Of a stretch of DNA of 17,626 nt, positions 6,279 to 14,215 are shown piece by piece. Source of the DNA: an uncultured Peptococcaceae bacterium (lineage in GTDB: Bacteria; Bacillota; Peptococcia; Peptococcales; Peptococcaceae); contig USCP01000017.1 of NCBI GenBank assembly GCA_900553245.1, positions 1 through 17,626 on the forward strand, read 5' to 3'. Numbering within the stretch: the stretch's first letter is position 1; each line of letters starts with the position of its first letter. The position numbers were made by a program, and so were the translations under genes. The notes below the pieces were generated by a model. It was given only the letters and a program-made list of their open reading frames with translations, made no database searches and was not told the DNA's origin.

Positions 6279-9200
6279 ATGAAACCGTTTGTTCATTTAC
6301 ACAACCATACTGCTTATAGCCTGCTGGACGGGGCAGGGCGTATTTCCGATGAAGTGGCGCGTGCCGCAGAACTTGGAATGCCGGCCCTAGCGATTACAGA
6401 CCACGGCGTCATGTACGGCGCCGTGGAATTTTATCGCGCCTGCAAGGAGAAGGGCATTAAGCCAATCATCGGTTGTGAGGTTTATGTGGCGCCGCGCACC
6501 CGCTTTGACAAAGAAAGCCGTGTGGATGCGGCGCCTTATCATTTGATTCTTTTGGTAAAAAATGATACCGGCTATCGCAATATCTGTAAGCTGGTAAGTC
6601 AAGCAAGTTTGGAAGGCTTTTACTATCATCCACGTGTGGACCGTGATCTTTTGCTAGAACATCACGAAGGCTTGATTGCCATGAGTGCATGCTTAGGGGG
6701 CGAAGTGCCGCGTCGTTTGATGCAGGGGGATATGGAGGCTGCCCGTGAAGCAGCTGTCTGGTATCAAAATTTGTTTGGTGAGGACTATTATTTTGAACTG
6801 CAAAATCACGGTATTCCCGAACAGTTTAAGGTGAACGAAGGCCTTCGTTCGCTTTCCCGTGAGCTTGGCGTAAAGCTCGTTGCGACCAATGATAATCATT
6901 ATGTCAAGGCGGAGGATGCCGAAGTGCAGGATGTGATGCTTTGCATCCAGACAGGCAAAACCTTAGATGCTGAGGATCGCATGCGCTTTAGTGAAAGAGA
7001 GTATTATTTCAAAAGTTACGATGAGATGCTTCGTATGCTGCCGGAGGATGCGGAAGCCTTGGATGAAACGGTTCGCGTGGCAGAAAAATGTAATTTTGAT
7101 TTTACCCTCGGACACAACTATATGCCGAATTTTGATACGCCGGAGGGCATGGACGACAAGGCGTATCTGCGCGAGCTTTGCGAGAATGGCATTGCAAAGC
7201 GCTATCCCAATGCAACGCAGGATGTCTACGAGCGGTTGGAGTATGAGCTTGGGATTATTGACCAAATGGGGTATAACACGTATTTCCTCATTGTTTGGGA
7301 TTTTGTGAATTACGCCAAGAATCATGATATTTTCGTGGGACCGGGGCGTGGCTCGGCAGCTGGTAGCATCGTCAGTTACCTCTTGGGTATTACCGACATT
7401 GACCCTTTAAAGTATCAGCTTCTCTTTGAACGTTTTTTAAATCCGGAACGTGTTAGCATGCCGGATATTGATATTGACTTTTGCTATGAGCGTCGTGGCG
7501 AAGTCATTGATTATGTGTCGCGTCGCTACGGTGCCGACCATGTGACGCAGATTATCACCTTTGGCAGCATGCTTGCCAAGGGGGCCGTGCGTGATGTTGG
7601 GCGTGTGCTTAATGTGCCGCTTTCTATGGTCAATAAGGTTGCTAAGTTGATTCCGAATGAGCTGGGGATGACCATTGATAAGGCCATTGCCGCCAGTGAC
7701 GAATTGCGTAGCTTGATTGAAACCGATGAAGAAATTGCGCGCCTTATTCGCATGGCAAAGAGCTTAGAGGGGCTTCCTCGTAATGCCGGCACCCATGCTG
7801 CCGGCGTGGTGATTTCTGCCGACCCGGTGGATCACTATCTCCCGCTTCAGCGCACCAAGGACGATGCGGTCATTACGCAATATCCAAAGGATGACGTGGA
7901 AGCCATTGGCCTGTTGAAGATGGACTTTTTGGGGTTACGTACCCTTACCGTGGTCAACAAAACCATTGAATCGGTGAAGGAACGCTACGGTGTCACCATT
8001 GATTTTAGTCAAATACCGGATGATGACCCAGACACCTACCGTATGCTTTCCAATGGGGATTCTATTGGGGTCTTTCAGATGGAAGGCAGTGGCCTTCGTG
8101 CCATTTTGAAGGACCTCGGACCAACGAATTTGGAAGACATCATTGCGCTTGTGGCGCTTTATCGTCCGGGTCCTCTCGGTAGTGGGATGGTTGAAGATTT
8201 CATTGCTCGTAAGCATGGGGAGCAGGAAATCACCTATTTGGACCCTAAGCTGGAATCTATTTTGAACACCACCTATGGCGTTATTCTCTACCAAGAGCAG
8301 GTTATGCAGATTGCCTCTCGCCTTTCCGGTTTTACCTTGGGTGAAGCGGATATGCTGCGTCGTGCGATGGGGAAAAAGAAGCCTGAAATCATTGCCAATT
8401 ATAAAACTCAGTTCATCGAAGGTGCTGAAAAGGGGGGAACCGCCCCTGAAGTTGCTCAAAAAATCTTTGAACTCATTGAGTACTTTGCAGGTTACGGCTT
8501 TAATAAGAGCCACAGTGCTGCCTATGGTTTGCTTGCTTTTCAAACGGCGTGGCTCAAGTGTCACTATCCGAAGGAGTTTATGGCTGAAACCCTGAATTCT
8601 TTCATCGATCGTCTGGATAAGGTGACCTTTTATATTGAAGAATGTCGCCGTTTGGGAATTCCTGTGTTGCCACCGGATATCAATGCCAGTGGGACCAACT
8701 TTACCGCAACCGATGAAGGGATTCGCTTTGGCATGAGCGCCATCAAGGGTGTGGGACCGCATCCGGTGGAGTTGATTTGCCAAGCCCGTCGCGAGGCGCC
8801 GTTTACATCTTTCCAAGATTTCTGCACTCGTGCGGAAATCGGCGGCACTCTAAACAAGCGTGTGCTTGAAAATCTCATTAAATGCGGTGCCTTTGATTCG
8901 TTAGGACAGGGAACCCGCGGACTTTTGGCGGTGCTTGATGAAGCGGTGGGACAAGCTCAGCAGATTCAAAAAGCGAAAAATTCCAATCAAATGTCCCTCT
9001 TTGACTTTGTAGAAGCACCAAGTCTCAATGAAGTCAATGTGGATATTCCGGACCTAGAGGATTTTGCCAAGGACGATCGCTTGCGCTTCGAAAAGGAATT
9101 GCTGGGGATTTACGTTAGCGGCCATCCGCTCGAGGATTACGAGCGTGAGATTCGTCGCATTGCCAGCTGTACCATTGCGGAAATCAGCGACCAACTTGAT

Positions 9201-9716
9201 AATGTGACGGTGACTCTATGTGGGCTGCTGTCTAATATTCGTATGCAAACCACGAAGAAAGGGGATTTAATGGCGTATGCCCTCTTGGGTGGTATGGAAG
9301 GGGACATTGATTTGCTCATCTTCCCTCGTACCTTGCCGGAAGTGCGCCATTTGCTTGAAGAAAACCAACCGTGTGTGGTGCGTGGGCGCGTCAATATTCA
9401 AGACGATGAAAAGAAAATCTTTGTCGAGTCGATGGCACCCCTTGAACTCAAGCATAGCGATCCGCAAACGGCGCCGATGCGTGTGTTCATTAAAATTGAT
9501 AAGAGCTTGCCTTATAACGACGACCAAGTCGTGGGCTTTTTGTCCCACGAGATGAAAGGTGAGGTTCCGGTTTTCTTGTTCTATGCGGAAACCAAAAGTA
9601 TGGTGGTATTGAACGACGAATACTGGTTGGTGAATGACGAAGCTGTATTTGAGCGTCTGCGTCAGGAATTTGGTGCGGAAAACATTAACATAAAAACACA
9701 GACGGTGAACGTATAG
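6279..9716 (+). CDS. dnaE: DNA polymerase III alpha subunit, DnaE1 type
   Basis: This 1145-residue replicative polymerase begins with a PHP domain (about 1-270) in which the metal-binding pattern looks intact: H6 and H8 (VHLHNH), D41/H42 (ITDHG), E67 (GCEVYV), C138 (SACLGG), D205 and H207 (NDNHY). The polymerase core follows: GPGRGSAAGSIVSYLLG near 354-370, the catalytic aspartates D396 and D398 (PDIDIDF) and D549 (LKMDFLGL). A helix-hairpin-helix region and a C-terminal OB fold (about 975-1065) complete the DnaE plan. There is no inserted exonuclease, so this is not PolC. Firmicutes usually use PolC plus DnaE; whether PolC exists elsewhere cannot be told from this window. The ATG has only a modest AAAGGA site 8 bases upstream. 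Proofreading by the PHP domain is an inference from the intact ligands. Confidence 0.97.
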   Translation: MKPFVHLHNHTAYSLLDGAGRISDEVARAAELGMPALAITDHGVMYGAVEFYRACKEKGIKPIIGCEVYVAPRTRFDKESRVDAAPYHLILLVKNDTGYRNICKLVSQASLEGFYYHPRVDRDLLLEHHEGLIAMSACLGGEVPRRLMQGDMEAAREAAVWYQNLFGEDYYFELQNHGIPEQFKVNEGLRSLSRELGVKLVATNDNHYVKAEDAEVQDVMLCIQTGKTLDAEDRMRFSEREYYFKSYDEMLRMLPEDAEALDETVRVAEKCNFDFTLGHNYMPNFDTPEGMDDKAYLRELCENGIAKRYPNATQDVYERLEYELGIIDQMGYNTYFLIVWDFVNYAKNHDIFVGPGRGSAAGSIVSYLLGITDIDPLKYQLLFERFLNPERVSMPDIDIDFCYERRGEVIDYVSRRYGADHVTQIITFGSMLAKGAVRDVGRVLNVPLSMVNKVAKLIPNELGMTIDKAIAASDELRSLIETDEEIARLIRMAKSLEGLPRNAGTHAAGVVISADPVDHYLPLQRTKDDAVITQYPKDDVEAIGLLKMDFLGLRTLTVVNKTIESVKERYGVTIDFSQIPDDDPDTYRMLSNGDSIGVFQMEGSGLRAILKDLGPTNLEDIIALVALYRPGPLGSGMVEDFIARKHGEQEITYLDPKLESILNTTYGVILYQEQVMQIASRLSGFTLGEADMLRRAMGKKKPEIIANYKTQFIEGAEKGGTAPEVAQKIFELIEYFAGYGFNKSHSAAYGLLAFQTAWLKCHYPKEFMAETLNSFIDRLDKVTFYIEECRRLGIPVLPPDINASGTNFTATDEGIRFGMSAIKGVGPHPVELICQARREAPFTSFQDFCTRAEIGGTLNKRVLENLIKCGAFDSLGQGTRGLLAVLDEAVGQAQQIQKAKNSNQMSLFDFVEAPSLNEVNVDIPDLEDFAKDDRLRFEKELLGIYVSGHPLEDYEREIRRIASCTIAEISDQLDNVTVTLCGLLSNIRMQTTKKGDLMAYALLGGMEGDIDLLIFPRTLPEVRHLLEENQPCVVRGRVNIQDDEKKIFVESMAPLELKHSDPQTAPMRVFIKIDKSLPYNDDQVVGFLSHEMKGEVPVFLFYAETKSMVVLNDEYWLVNDEAVFERLRQEFGAENINIKTQTVNV

Positions 9717-9731
9717 CCGTCAAAGCACAAC

Positions 9732-9755
9732 AAAAAAGCCCCGAGCAACGGGCTT
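9732..9755 (-). terminator. Minus-strand rho-independent terminator beyond coaD
   Basis: Read on the minus strand, AAGCCC (9755-9750) pairs with GGGCTT (9741-9736) around an 8-base loop and continues into T residues (the plus strand has six A at 9732-9737). A GCCCC/GGGGC alternative stem extends to 9760. On the plus strand the same hairpin lacks a T run, so it is not a good terminator for dnaE. The only minus-strand gene that could use it is the HAD phosphatase at 10294-10935, on the far side of coaD. Confidence 0.6.
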
Positions 9756-9815
9756 GGGGCGAGGTTTCGCACGCGTGGTGCGATAAGATTTACACAAAAA
9801 ATGAGGAATTAAATT

Positions 9816-10289
9816 ATGAAAATAGCAGTATACTCCGGTACTTTTGACCCAATTACCAATGGCCATATGTCCATCATTGAACGCGCCTCAGGCTTGTTCG
9901 ACAAGGTGTATGTGGCGGTTGCGACCGATACCTACAAAAACACCATGTTTGATGTAGAGGAACGCGTGGCGTTGGTAAAAGCGAGCACTGCGAACTTTGA
10001 CAATGTAGAAACTGAAGTATTTACCGGCCTTTTGGTCGATTATGCCAAATCCAGAGAGGCGTGCGCCATTGTGCGTGGCTTGCGCGTTATTTCTGATTTT
10101 GAATATGAAATGCAGATGGCGAGCTTTAACCGTCACCTCAATCCGGATATTGAAACCGTATTCTTTACTGCCGACGGGGAATTTTCCTTGGTAAGCTCAA
10201 GCATGATTCGCAATATTGCGAGCCTGCATGGGGATATTAAGGATTTTGTGCCGGCACCGGTGTATGAGGCCTTGCTTCAAAAGTGCTAA
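9816..10289 (+). CDS. coaD: Phosphopantetheine adenylyltransferase
   Basis: CoaD transfers AMP from ATP to 4'-phosphopantetheine, the penultimate step of coenzyme A synthesis, in the cytoplasm as a hexamer. The 157-residue length is normal. The nucleotidyltransferase start GTFDPITNGHMSIIERA contains the TxGH-type site (T14, N15, G16, H17). VRGLRVISDFEYEMQMA (about 86-102) is the family-specific loop, and VSSSMIR (126-132) is the second ATP-binding signature. GAGGA lies about 9 bases before the ATG. It follows dnaE by 99 bases and converges with the HAD gene, its stop being 4 bases from that gene's stop. In many Firmicutes coaD follows rsmD directly; here the order is broken, with recG and rsmD further downstream. 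Confidence 0.97.
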   Translation: MKIAVYSGTFDPITNGHMSIIERASGLFDKVYVAVATDTYKNTMFDVEERVALVKASTANFDNVETEVFTGLLVDYAKSREACAIVRGLRVISDFEYEMQMASFNRHLNPDIETVFFTADGEFSLVSSSMIRNIASLHGDIKDFVPAPVYEALLQKC

Positions 10290-10293
10290 AGGC

Positions 10294-10935
10294 TTAGGCC
10301 TTGGCAAGGGGCAGAAGCTCCGATAAATGTGATAACATATAGGTGGGCGAGGTGGCAAGGAGACTGTCTAAGTCCACTGCTGTAAACAAAACGCCCGCGG
10401 TATCCACGTGGGCGTTTTTTCCGCACAAAATATCGTGGGGACTGTCACCGACCATGAGTGCGTCACCGGCTTCGGCACCGAGCAATTCAAGGGCGCAATA
10501 GACCGGCGCGGGATCCGGCTTGTGGGCAGTGGTTTTTTCGGGCCCAACGAGTAAATCTACATACTCGCTGATGCCGATGTGCGCCATCTGGGCGGTGGCA
10601 TTGACCTCTTTTTTGGAGGTGACAATGGCGACGGTACATCCCATATCGTGAAGGGCACGCAGGGTGTCGCGAGCGCCGTCGATTTCAAACATCATGGAAA
10701 AACCGGCTTCGTCGGAGAATTCGCGGTAAACGCGCAGAAGCTCGTCGGCGTGGTCCGGTTCCAAATCTTCCAAGGCTTTAGCCAAAGGAATACCGAAGGT
10801 GGCAGTAATGGTTTCTCGGGGCAATTCTTTGCCGAGCACCTTACGGAAGGATTTTTGAAAGCAACTGATGACATGCTCATTGCTGTTTAAAAGGGTGCCG
10901 TCAAAATCAAAAAGAAAAGTGGAATATTGTTTCAT
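10294..10935 (-). CDS. HAD-family phosphatase, PpaX/Gph-like
   Basis: This 213-residue enzyme shows all four haloacid dehalogenase motifs: D10 and D12 (FDFDGTLLNS), T106 (VAIVTSK), K139 (KPDP), and D164/D168 (GDSPHD). The helical cap lies between residues of about 18 and 85. The start region TLLNSNEHVISCF and the end region PTYMLSHLSELL resemble the PpaX pyrophosphatases of Firmicutes, although phosphoglycolate phosphatase is the other obvious candidate. On the minus strand GGAGGT (10946-10941) stands five bases before the ATG. It is the only gene of the window on that strand. It is divergent from recG with 32 bases between the two starts, and convergent with coaD with 4 bases between the stops. 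The substrate cannot be decided from sequence. Confidence 0.92.
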   Translation of the reverse strand: MKQYSTFLFDFDGTLLNSNEHVISCFQKSFRKVLGKELPRETITATFGIPLAKALEDLEPDHADELLRVYREFSDEAGFSMMFEIDGARDTLRALHDMGCTVAIVTSKKEVNATAQMAHIGISEYVDLLVGPEKTTAHKPDPAPVYCALELLGAEAGDALMVGDSPHDILCGKNAHVDTAGVLFTAVDLDSLLATSPTYMLSHLSELLPLAKA

Positions 10936-10967
10936 TCAGGACCTCCAACAAGAATAGGGGTGAAGAT

Positions 10968-12992
10968 ATGAGTCATTTAACAGATGGATTGGATAAGGTA
11001 AAGGGCATTGGCCCCAAAAAGCGCGGTCGCTTGGAAGGGCTTGGCCTTCGCACGCTTCGAGACGCGCTGTTTTTCTATCCGTTTCGCTATGAAGACTGGA
11101 GTCAACTCTTGCCTGTGGCGGCGCTCAATCACGAAGAAACCGCTGTTTTTTACGGGCGTGTGATGCAGGTGGATGTGAGCAAAAGCGCACGCCGCGGTGT
11201 AAAGGTGGTCAAGGCCTTACTTGAAGGCGAGCAAGGTGAGATTGTTGCCACGTGGTACAACCGCTATCAAATTGAAAACTATCTTTATCCCAATACACGC
11301 ATCTTGGTGTATGGACGTTTGAACCATCGCTATGGTTTAGAGTTGGATGTACAAGAACACTTTTTTATCAAGGGCGAGGCGAGTCTGCGCCGTCATCTTA
11401 CCGTACATCCCGTTTACAGTTTAACAGAAGGCGTGGGCAAAGTCGATATGGTTCGTGTGACCGATGCGGCCCTTGCTGTGTTGGAGGCGGTTAGCGAGCC
11501 GCTTACGCCGGAGCAATGTGCCCACTATGGCATGATGGGCTACCGTGAGGCAATTCGTGCCATGCACAGGCCAAAGTCAATGGTGGAAGCCAATCGTGCC
11601 TTTACTGATTTGGTCGTGTACGAATTTTTGGCCATCACGTTATGGGGTCAATTTAACCAGCAACGCGCCACGCTGGGGATTGCACATACGCAGCCTGCTG
11701 TTTTGGCAGAGCGGTTTGTGGAAGGGTTGCCGTATCAACTTACCGGAGCGCAGATGCGTGCCATAGCAGCGATTACAGCAGACATGGCGCGACCGCAACA
11801 AATGCATCGTTTATTGCAAGGGGATGTAGGGAGTGGGAAGACCAATGTGGCGTTTTATGCCATGCTTGCAGCCATCTCTAACGGGCATCAGGCGGCGCTG
11901 ATGGCACCGACCGGGGTGCTTGCGGACCAACATTATGAGGGCGCCAAGCGGGCCTTTGAACCCTTGGGGATTCGCGTGGGGCGACTGACGGGGCAAATCA
12001 AGGCCAAGGAAAAGGCAGAAGTCTTGGCAGGGCTCGCCTCAGGCGAGATTCAATGCGTGGTCGGTACCCATGCCCTTATTGAAGAGCCGGTGCAATTTCA
12101 ATCGTTGAGCCTTGTGGTGATTGATGAACAGCATCGCTTTGGCGTGAAGCAACGCGAGGCCTTAGAGCGTAAGGGCAATAATCCCGATTTACTGGTGACC
12201 ACTGCCACCCCGATTCCGCGCTCTCTTGCCCTCACCGTGTATGGGGATTTGTCGCTGACGGTGATTGATGAGATGCCAAAAAATCGCCAAAAAATCCAAA
12301 CCATGTGGATCAATTCACCGCGCCTTGAAGCCATGTACGGTTTTATTCGCGAGGAATTGGCGCGTGGTCGACAGGCATTTATTGTGTGCCCCTTGGTGGA
12401 GGAATCAGAAAAGATAGACCTAGAAAATGCCATGTCCTTGGCAAGCCAGCTGCAGGAAGCGGTTTTTAGCAAGTGGCAGGTGGGATTGCTCCATGGTCGC
12501 ATGAAGGCGGCGGAAAAGGATGAAGTCATGACGGCATTTCGCGATTGTGAGTTACAAGTGCTGGTATCCACCACTGTTATTGAAGTTGGCGTCGATGTTC
12601 CGAATGCCACCATCATGGTGATTATGAATGCCGAGCGTTTTGGTTTGGCACAGTTGCACCAGCTTCGTGGACGCGTGGGGCGTGGCAGTGAAAAAGGCTA
12701 TTGCATTTTGGTGAGCGATGCAAAAAGTGAGGACAGTCAGGCACGTTTAAAGCTCATGGCAACCACCTCCAACGGCTTTGAAATCGCCGAGGAGGATTTG
12801 CGTCAACGCGGCCCGGGGGAACTTTTGGGTTTGCGTCAGCATGGGCAAGGCCTCTTTAAGTTGGCCCGTCCGGGTTTTCATCAAAGTGAGTTGGCCTTGG
12901 CAGAGCAGATTGCCGAAGATTTAATCAAGCAGCCTTTGAACGATGGAGCCATGGAAATGATTGAAGATATTGAGCGCAAGATTGTGCCGTAG
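10968..12992 (+). CDS. recG: ATP-dependent DNA helicase RecG
   Basis: RecG is a double-strand DNA translocase that reverses stalled replication forks and remodels recombination intermediates. The 674-residue protein has the N-terminal helical start with VKGIGPKKRGRLEGLGL (about 11-27) and the OB 'wedge' domain (about 50-140) that binds branched DNA. The superfamily 2 helicase core follows: Walker A GDVGSGKT (285-292), DEQH (386-389) within VIDEQHRFGVKQ, TATPIPRSLA, and the motif VI region LRGRVGRG. The C-terminal translocation hairpin region EEDLRQRGPGELLG is present. An AGGGGTGA site lies 5 bases before the ATG. The gap to the divergent HAD gene is only 32 bases, so its promoter must overlap that gene's coding sequence. 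rsmD follows after 12 bases. Confidence 0.97.
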   Translation: MSHLTDGLDKVKGIGPKKRGRLEGLGLRTLRDALFFYPFRYEDWSQLLPVAALNHEETAVFYGRVMQVDVSKSARRGVKVVKALLEGEQGEIVATWYNRYQIENYLYPNTRILVYGRLNHRYGLELDVQEHFFIKGEASLRRHLTVHPVYSLTEGVGKVDMVRVTDAALAVLEAVSEPLTPEQCAHYGMMGYREAIRAMHRPKSMVEANRAFTDLVVYEFLAITLWGQFNQQRATLGIAHTQPAVLAERFVEGLPYQLTGAQMRAIAAITADMARPQQMHRLLQGDVGSGKTNVAFYAMLAAISNGHQAALMAPTGVLADQHYEGAKRAFEPLGIRVGRLTGQIKAKEKAEVLAGLASGEIQCVVGTHALIEEPVQFQSLSLVVIDEQHRFGVKQREALERKGNNPDLLVTTATPIPRSLALTVYGDLSLTVIDEMPKNRQKIQTMWINSPRLEAMYGFIREELARGRQAFIVCPLVEESEKIDLENAMSLASQLQEAVFSKWQVGLLHGRMKAAEKDEVMTAFRDCELQVLVSTTVIEVGVDVPNATIMVIMNAERFGLAQLHQLRGRVGRGSEKGYCILVSDAKSEDSQARLKLMATTSNGFEIAEEDLRQRGPGELLGLRQHGQGLFKLARPGFHQSELALAEQIAEDLIKQPLNDGAMEMIEDIERKIVP

Positions 12993-13004
12993 AAAGGAGC
13001 ACCT

Positions 13005-13553
13005 ATGAGAATCATTGCAGGAGAACGTCGCGGGACCAAGTTAGAAGCGGTGCCGGGGTTGAACACCCGACCAACCGCAGATCGTGTGAAAGAGAGCTTG
13101 TTTAACATCATTCAAATGGACATCGATGCGGACAGCGTGGTATTGGACGCCTTTGCAGGTACAGGCAATTTGGGCTTAGAAGCGTTAAGTCGCGGAGCCA
13201 AGCGCGTGGTTTTTATTGAGCGGGATCCCGAAGCCCTCAAGGTGCTTCGTAAAAATATCAAAAAATGCCGTTACGAAGACCGCGCCCAAGTGATTGAAGG
13301 CGATACCCTCTCTGTATTGGCACGTTTGGAAGGGGTGCAATTTGACCTTATTTTGCTCGACCCGCCGTACCTAAAAAACTTATATACAGCGGTTATTTCT
13401 TTGGTGTTGAAGTATCATTTGTTATCGGAATATGGTATACTCGTATCAGAACACTCAAAAAGCACTCCTTTTACGTGCGATGACACAGAGATTGAATGTT
13501 ATAAATCAAAATCCTATGGAGAAACGGTTCTGAATTTCTTTAGAACGATTTAA
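13005..13553 (+). CDS. rsmD: 16S rRNA (guanine(966)-N2)-methyltransferase RsmD
   Basis: RsmD methylates G966 of 16S rRNA in the small subunit using S-adenosylmethionine. The 182-residue protein begins MRIIAGERRGTKL, the usual start. It has RPTADRVKESLFNII (22-36), the SAM-binding motif LDAFAGTGNLGLEALSRGA (47-65), an acidic motif (FIERD, 70-74) and the catalytic DPPY (119-122). AAAGGAG lies 5 bases before the ATG, and recG ends 12 bases upstream, so the two share a transcript. The last third (from about 13410) is noticeably richer in A and T than the first part, and an extended -10-like sequence lies there. Confidence 0.96.
   Translation: MRIIAGERRGTKLEAVPGLNTRPTADRVKESLFNIIQMDIDADSVVLDAFAGTGNLGLEALSRGAKRVVFIERDPEALKVLRKNIKKCRYEDRAQVIEGDTLSVLARLEGVQFDLILLDPPYLKNLYTAVISLVLKYHLLSEYGILVSEHSKSTPFTCDDTEIECYKSKSYGETVLNFFRTI
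13433..13441 (+). promoter_or_regulatory. Possible extended -10 promoter inside rsmD
   Basis: TGGTATACT matches an extended -10 (TGn followed by TATACT, one change from consensus). No convincing -35 is present at the usual distance, which extended -10 promoters may tolerate. It could drive the coiled-coil gene at 13575, with a leader of about 125 bases lying mostly in the rsmD 3' end. Confidence 0.25.
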
Positions 13554-13574
13554 CCTAGCTGGAGGGAAACTTAG

Positions 13575-14084
13575 ATGGAAATTTTGGAAATCATTGATAA
13601 GCTGGCTTATATGGCAGAAAACGCTAAGCAGCCATTGCTCAATAAGGATCAAATCATCCTTGAAGAAGCCGAAATTTATGAAATCATCGATGAATTGCGT
13701 GCTGCTATTCCTGTTGCTATTCAAGACGCACAATGGATTAAGAAGGATGAAGAACGCATCATCCAAGCAGCGCAAGAAGAACACGACAAAATCATCCAAG
13801 CGGCAAAGGACCATGCTGCTATGCTTATCAGCGAAGATGAAGTGGTGCGCCGTGCCGATGCAGAAGCAGAAAACATCCTCAACCATGCGGAGCAACAAGC
13901 CCATGAAATCATCGAAGGGGCGTTTATCTATGCCCACGACTTGATGGATAAGCTCGAAAATCAACTCACCGTGTACTACGAAGTGGTTCAAGAAGGTCGC
14001 GCAGATATCCAAAAATCCATCGACGCGATGCAAAACAGCAGACCGGGTGCTGCTTCCGACATGGAAGTTCACACCGAAGAATAA
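13575..14084 (+). CDS. Coiled-coil protein resembling V-type ATPase stalk subunits, function unknown
   Basis: This 169-residue, Ala/Glu/Gln-rich protein is almost entirely helical, without a signal peptide or membrane helix. From residue 60 to 118 it has 11-residue spacing of hydrophobic pairs (I62-I63, I73-I74, L84-I85, then I101-L102, I112-I113), the pattern of right-handed coiled coils in ATP synthase b/V-type E and H stalks and some DivIVA-like proteins. Similar proteins are common near rsmD and coaD in Clostridia and are often named 'ATPase' or 'V-type H subunit', but no other ATPase subunit is here. GGAGGG lies 8 bases before the ATG, and rsmD ends 21 bases upstream. A strong terminator follows, so it is the last gene of the recG-rsmD unit. 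A role in cell division or envelope organisation is possible but not shown. Confidence 0.85.
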   Translation: MEILEIIDKLAYMAENAKQPLLNKDQIILEEAEIYEIIDELRAAIPVAIQDAQWIKKDEERIIQAAQEEHDKIIQAAKDHAAMLISEDEVVRRADAEAENILNHAEQQAHEIIEGAFIYAHDLMDKLENQLTVYYEVVQEGRADIQKSIDAMQNSRPGAASDMEVHTEE

Positions 14085-14093
14085 GAGAAGCAT

Positions 14094-14122
14094 AAGTCCT
14101 TGCGAAAGCAAGGGCTTTTTTT
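14094..14122 (+). terminator. Rho-independent terminator of the recG-rsmD unit
   Basis: AAGTCCTTGC (14094-14103) pairs with GCAAGGGCTT (14108-14117) around a GAAA tetraloop (GNRA type), with one G-T wobble, and T residues continue to 14122. It starts 10 bases after the coiled-coil gene stop. Confidence 0.93.
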
Positions 14123-14175
14123 GTGCTCCAAATTTGTCCAGGTGTTAAAAATCGCGCCAAATGAAGCTGCTTCGT

Positions 14176-14215
14176 GTATTAACGCTGTTGAAAAAAATGC
14201 TATAATAGTATTAAC
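14176..14215 (+). repeat. Direct repeat GTATTAAC flanking the transporter -10
   Basis: GTATTAAC occurs at 14176-14183 and again at 14208-14215, exactly 32 bases apart (about three helical turns). The first copy overlaps the -35 region and the second covers the expected transcription start. A GTGTTAA at 14142-14148 is the inverse of TTAACAC at 14211-14217. The placement suits a repressor binding site, but no regulator gene is adjacent. Confidence 0.45.
14179..14206 (+). promoter_or_regulatory. Extended -10 promoter of the ABC transporter
   Basis: A perfect TATAAT (14201-14206) is preceded by TGC, making an extended -10. TTAACG (14179-14184) is a partial -35 at a 16-base distance. Transcription would start near 14213, about 48 bases before the start codon. 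The upstream terminator isolates this unit from the preceding operon. Confidence 0.75.

Noticed and set aside
7935..8816. Long minus-strand open frame of 293 codons inside dnaE
   Set aside because: It lies fully antisense to the conserved polymerase core, has no ribosome site and no recognisable domain; it is a by-product of codon bias in dnaE.
9732..9760. Hairpin after dnaE as the dnaE terminator
   Set aside because: On the plus strand it is preceded by A residues and followed by GGGGCGAGG, without T residues; its polarity fits the minus strand.
10286..10304. Small hairpin AAGGC/GCCTT between the converging stops as a bidirectional terminator
   Set aside because: The stem has only five pairs and neither strand has a T run after it.
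13506..14111. Minus-strand open frame of 201 codons covering the coiled-coil gene
   Set aside because: The plus-strand gene has a GGAGGG site, regular coiled-coil spacing and a correctly oriented terminator. The minus frame has a Phe/Leu-rich composition without motifs and would begin inside that terminator.
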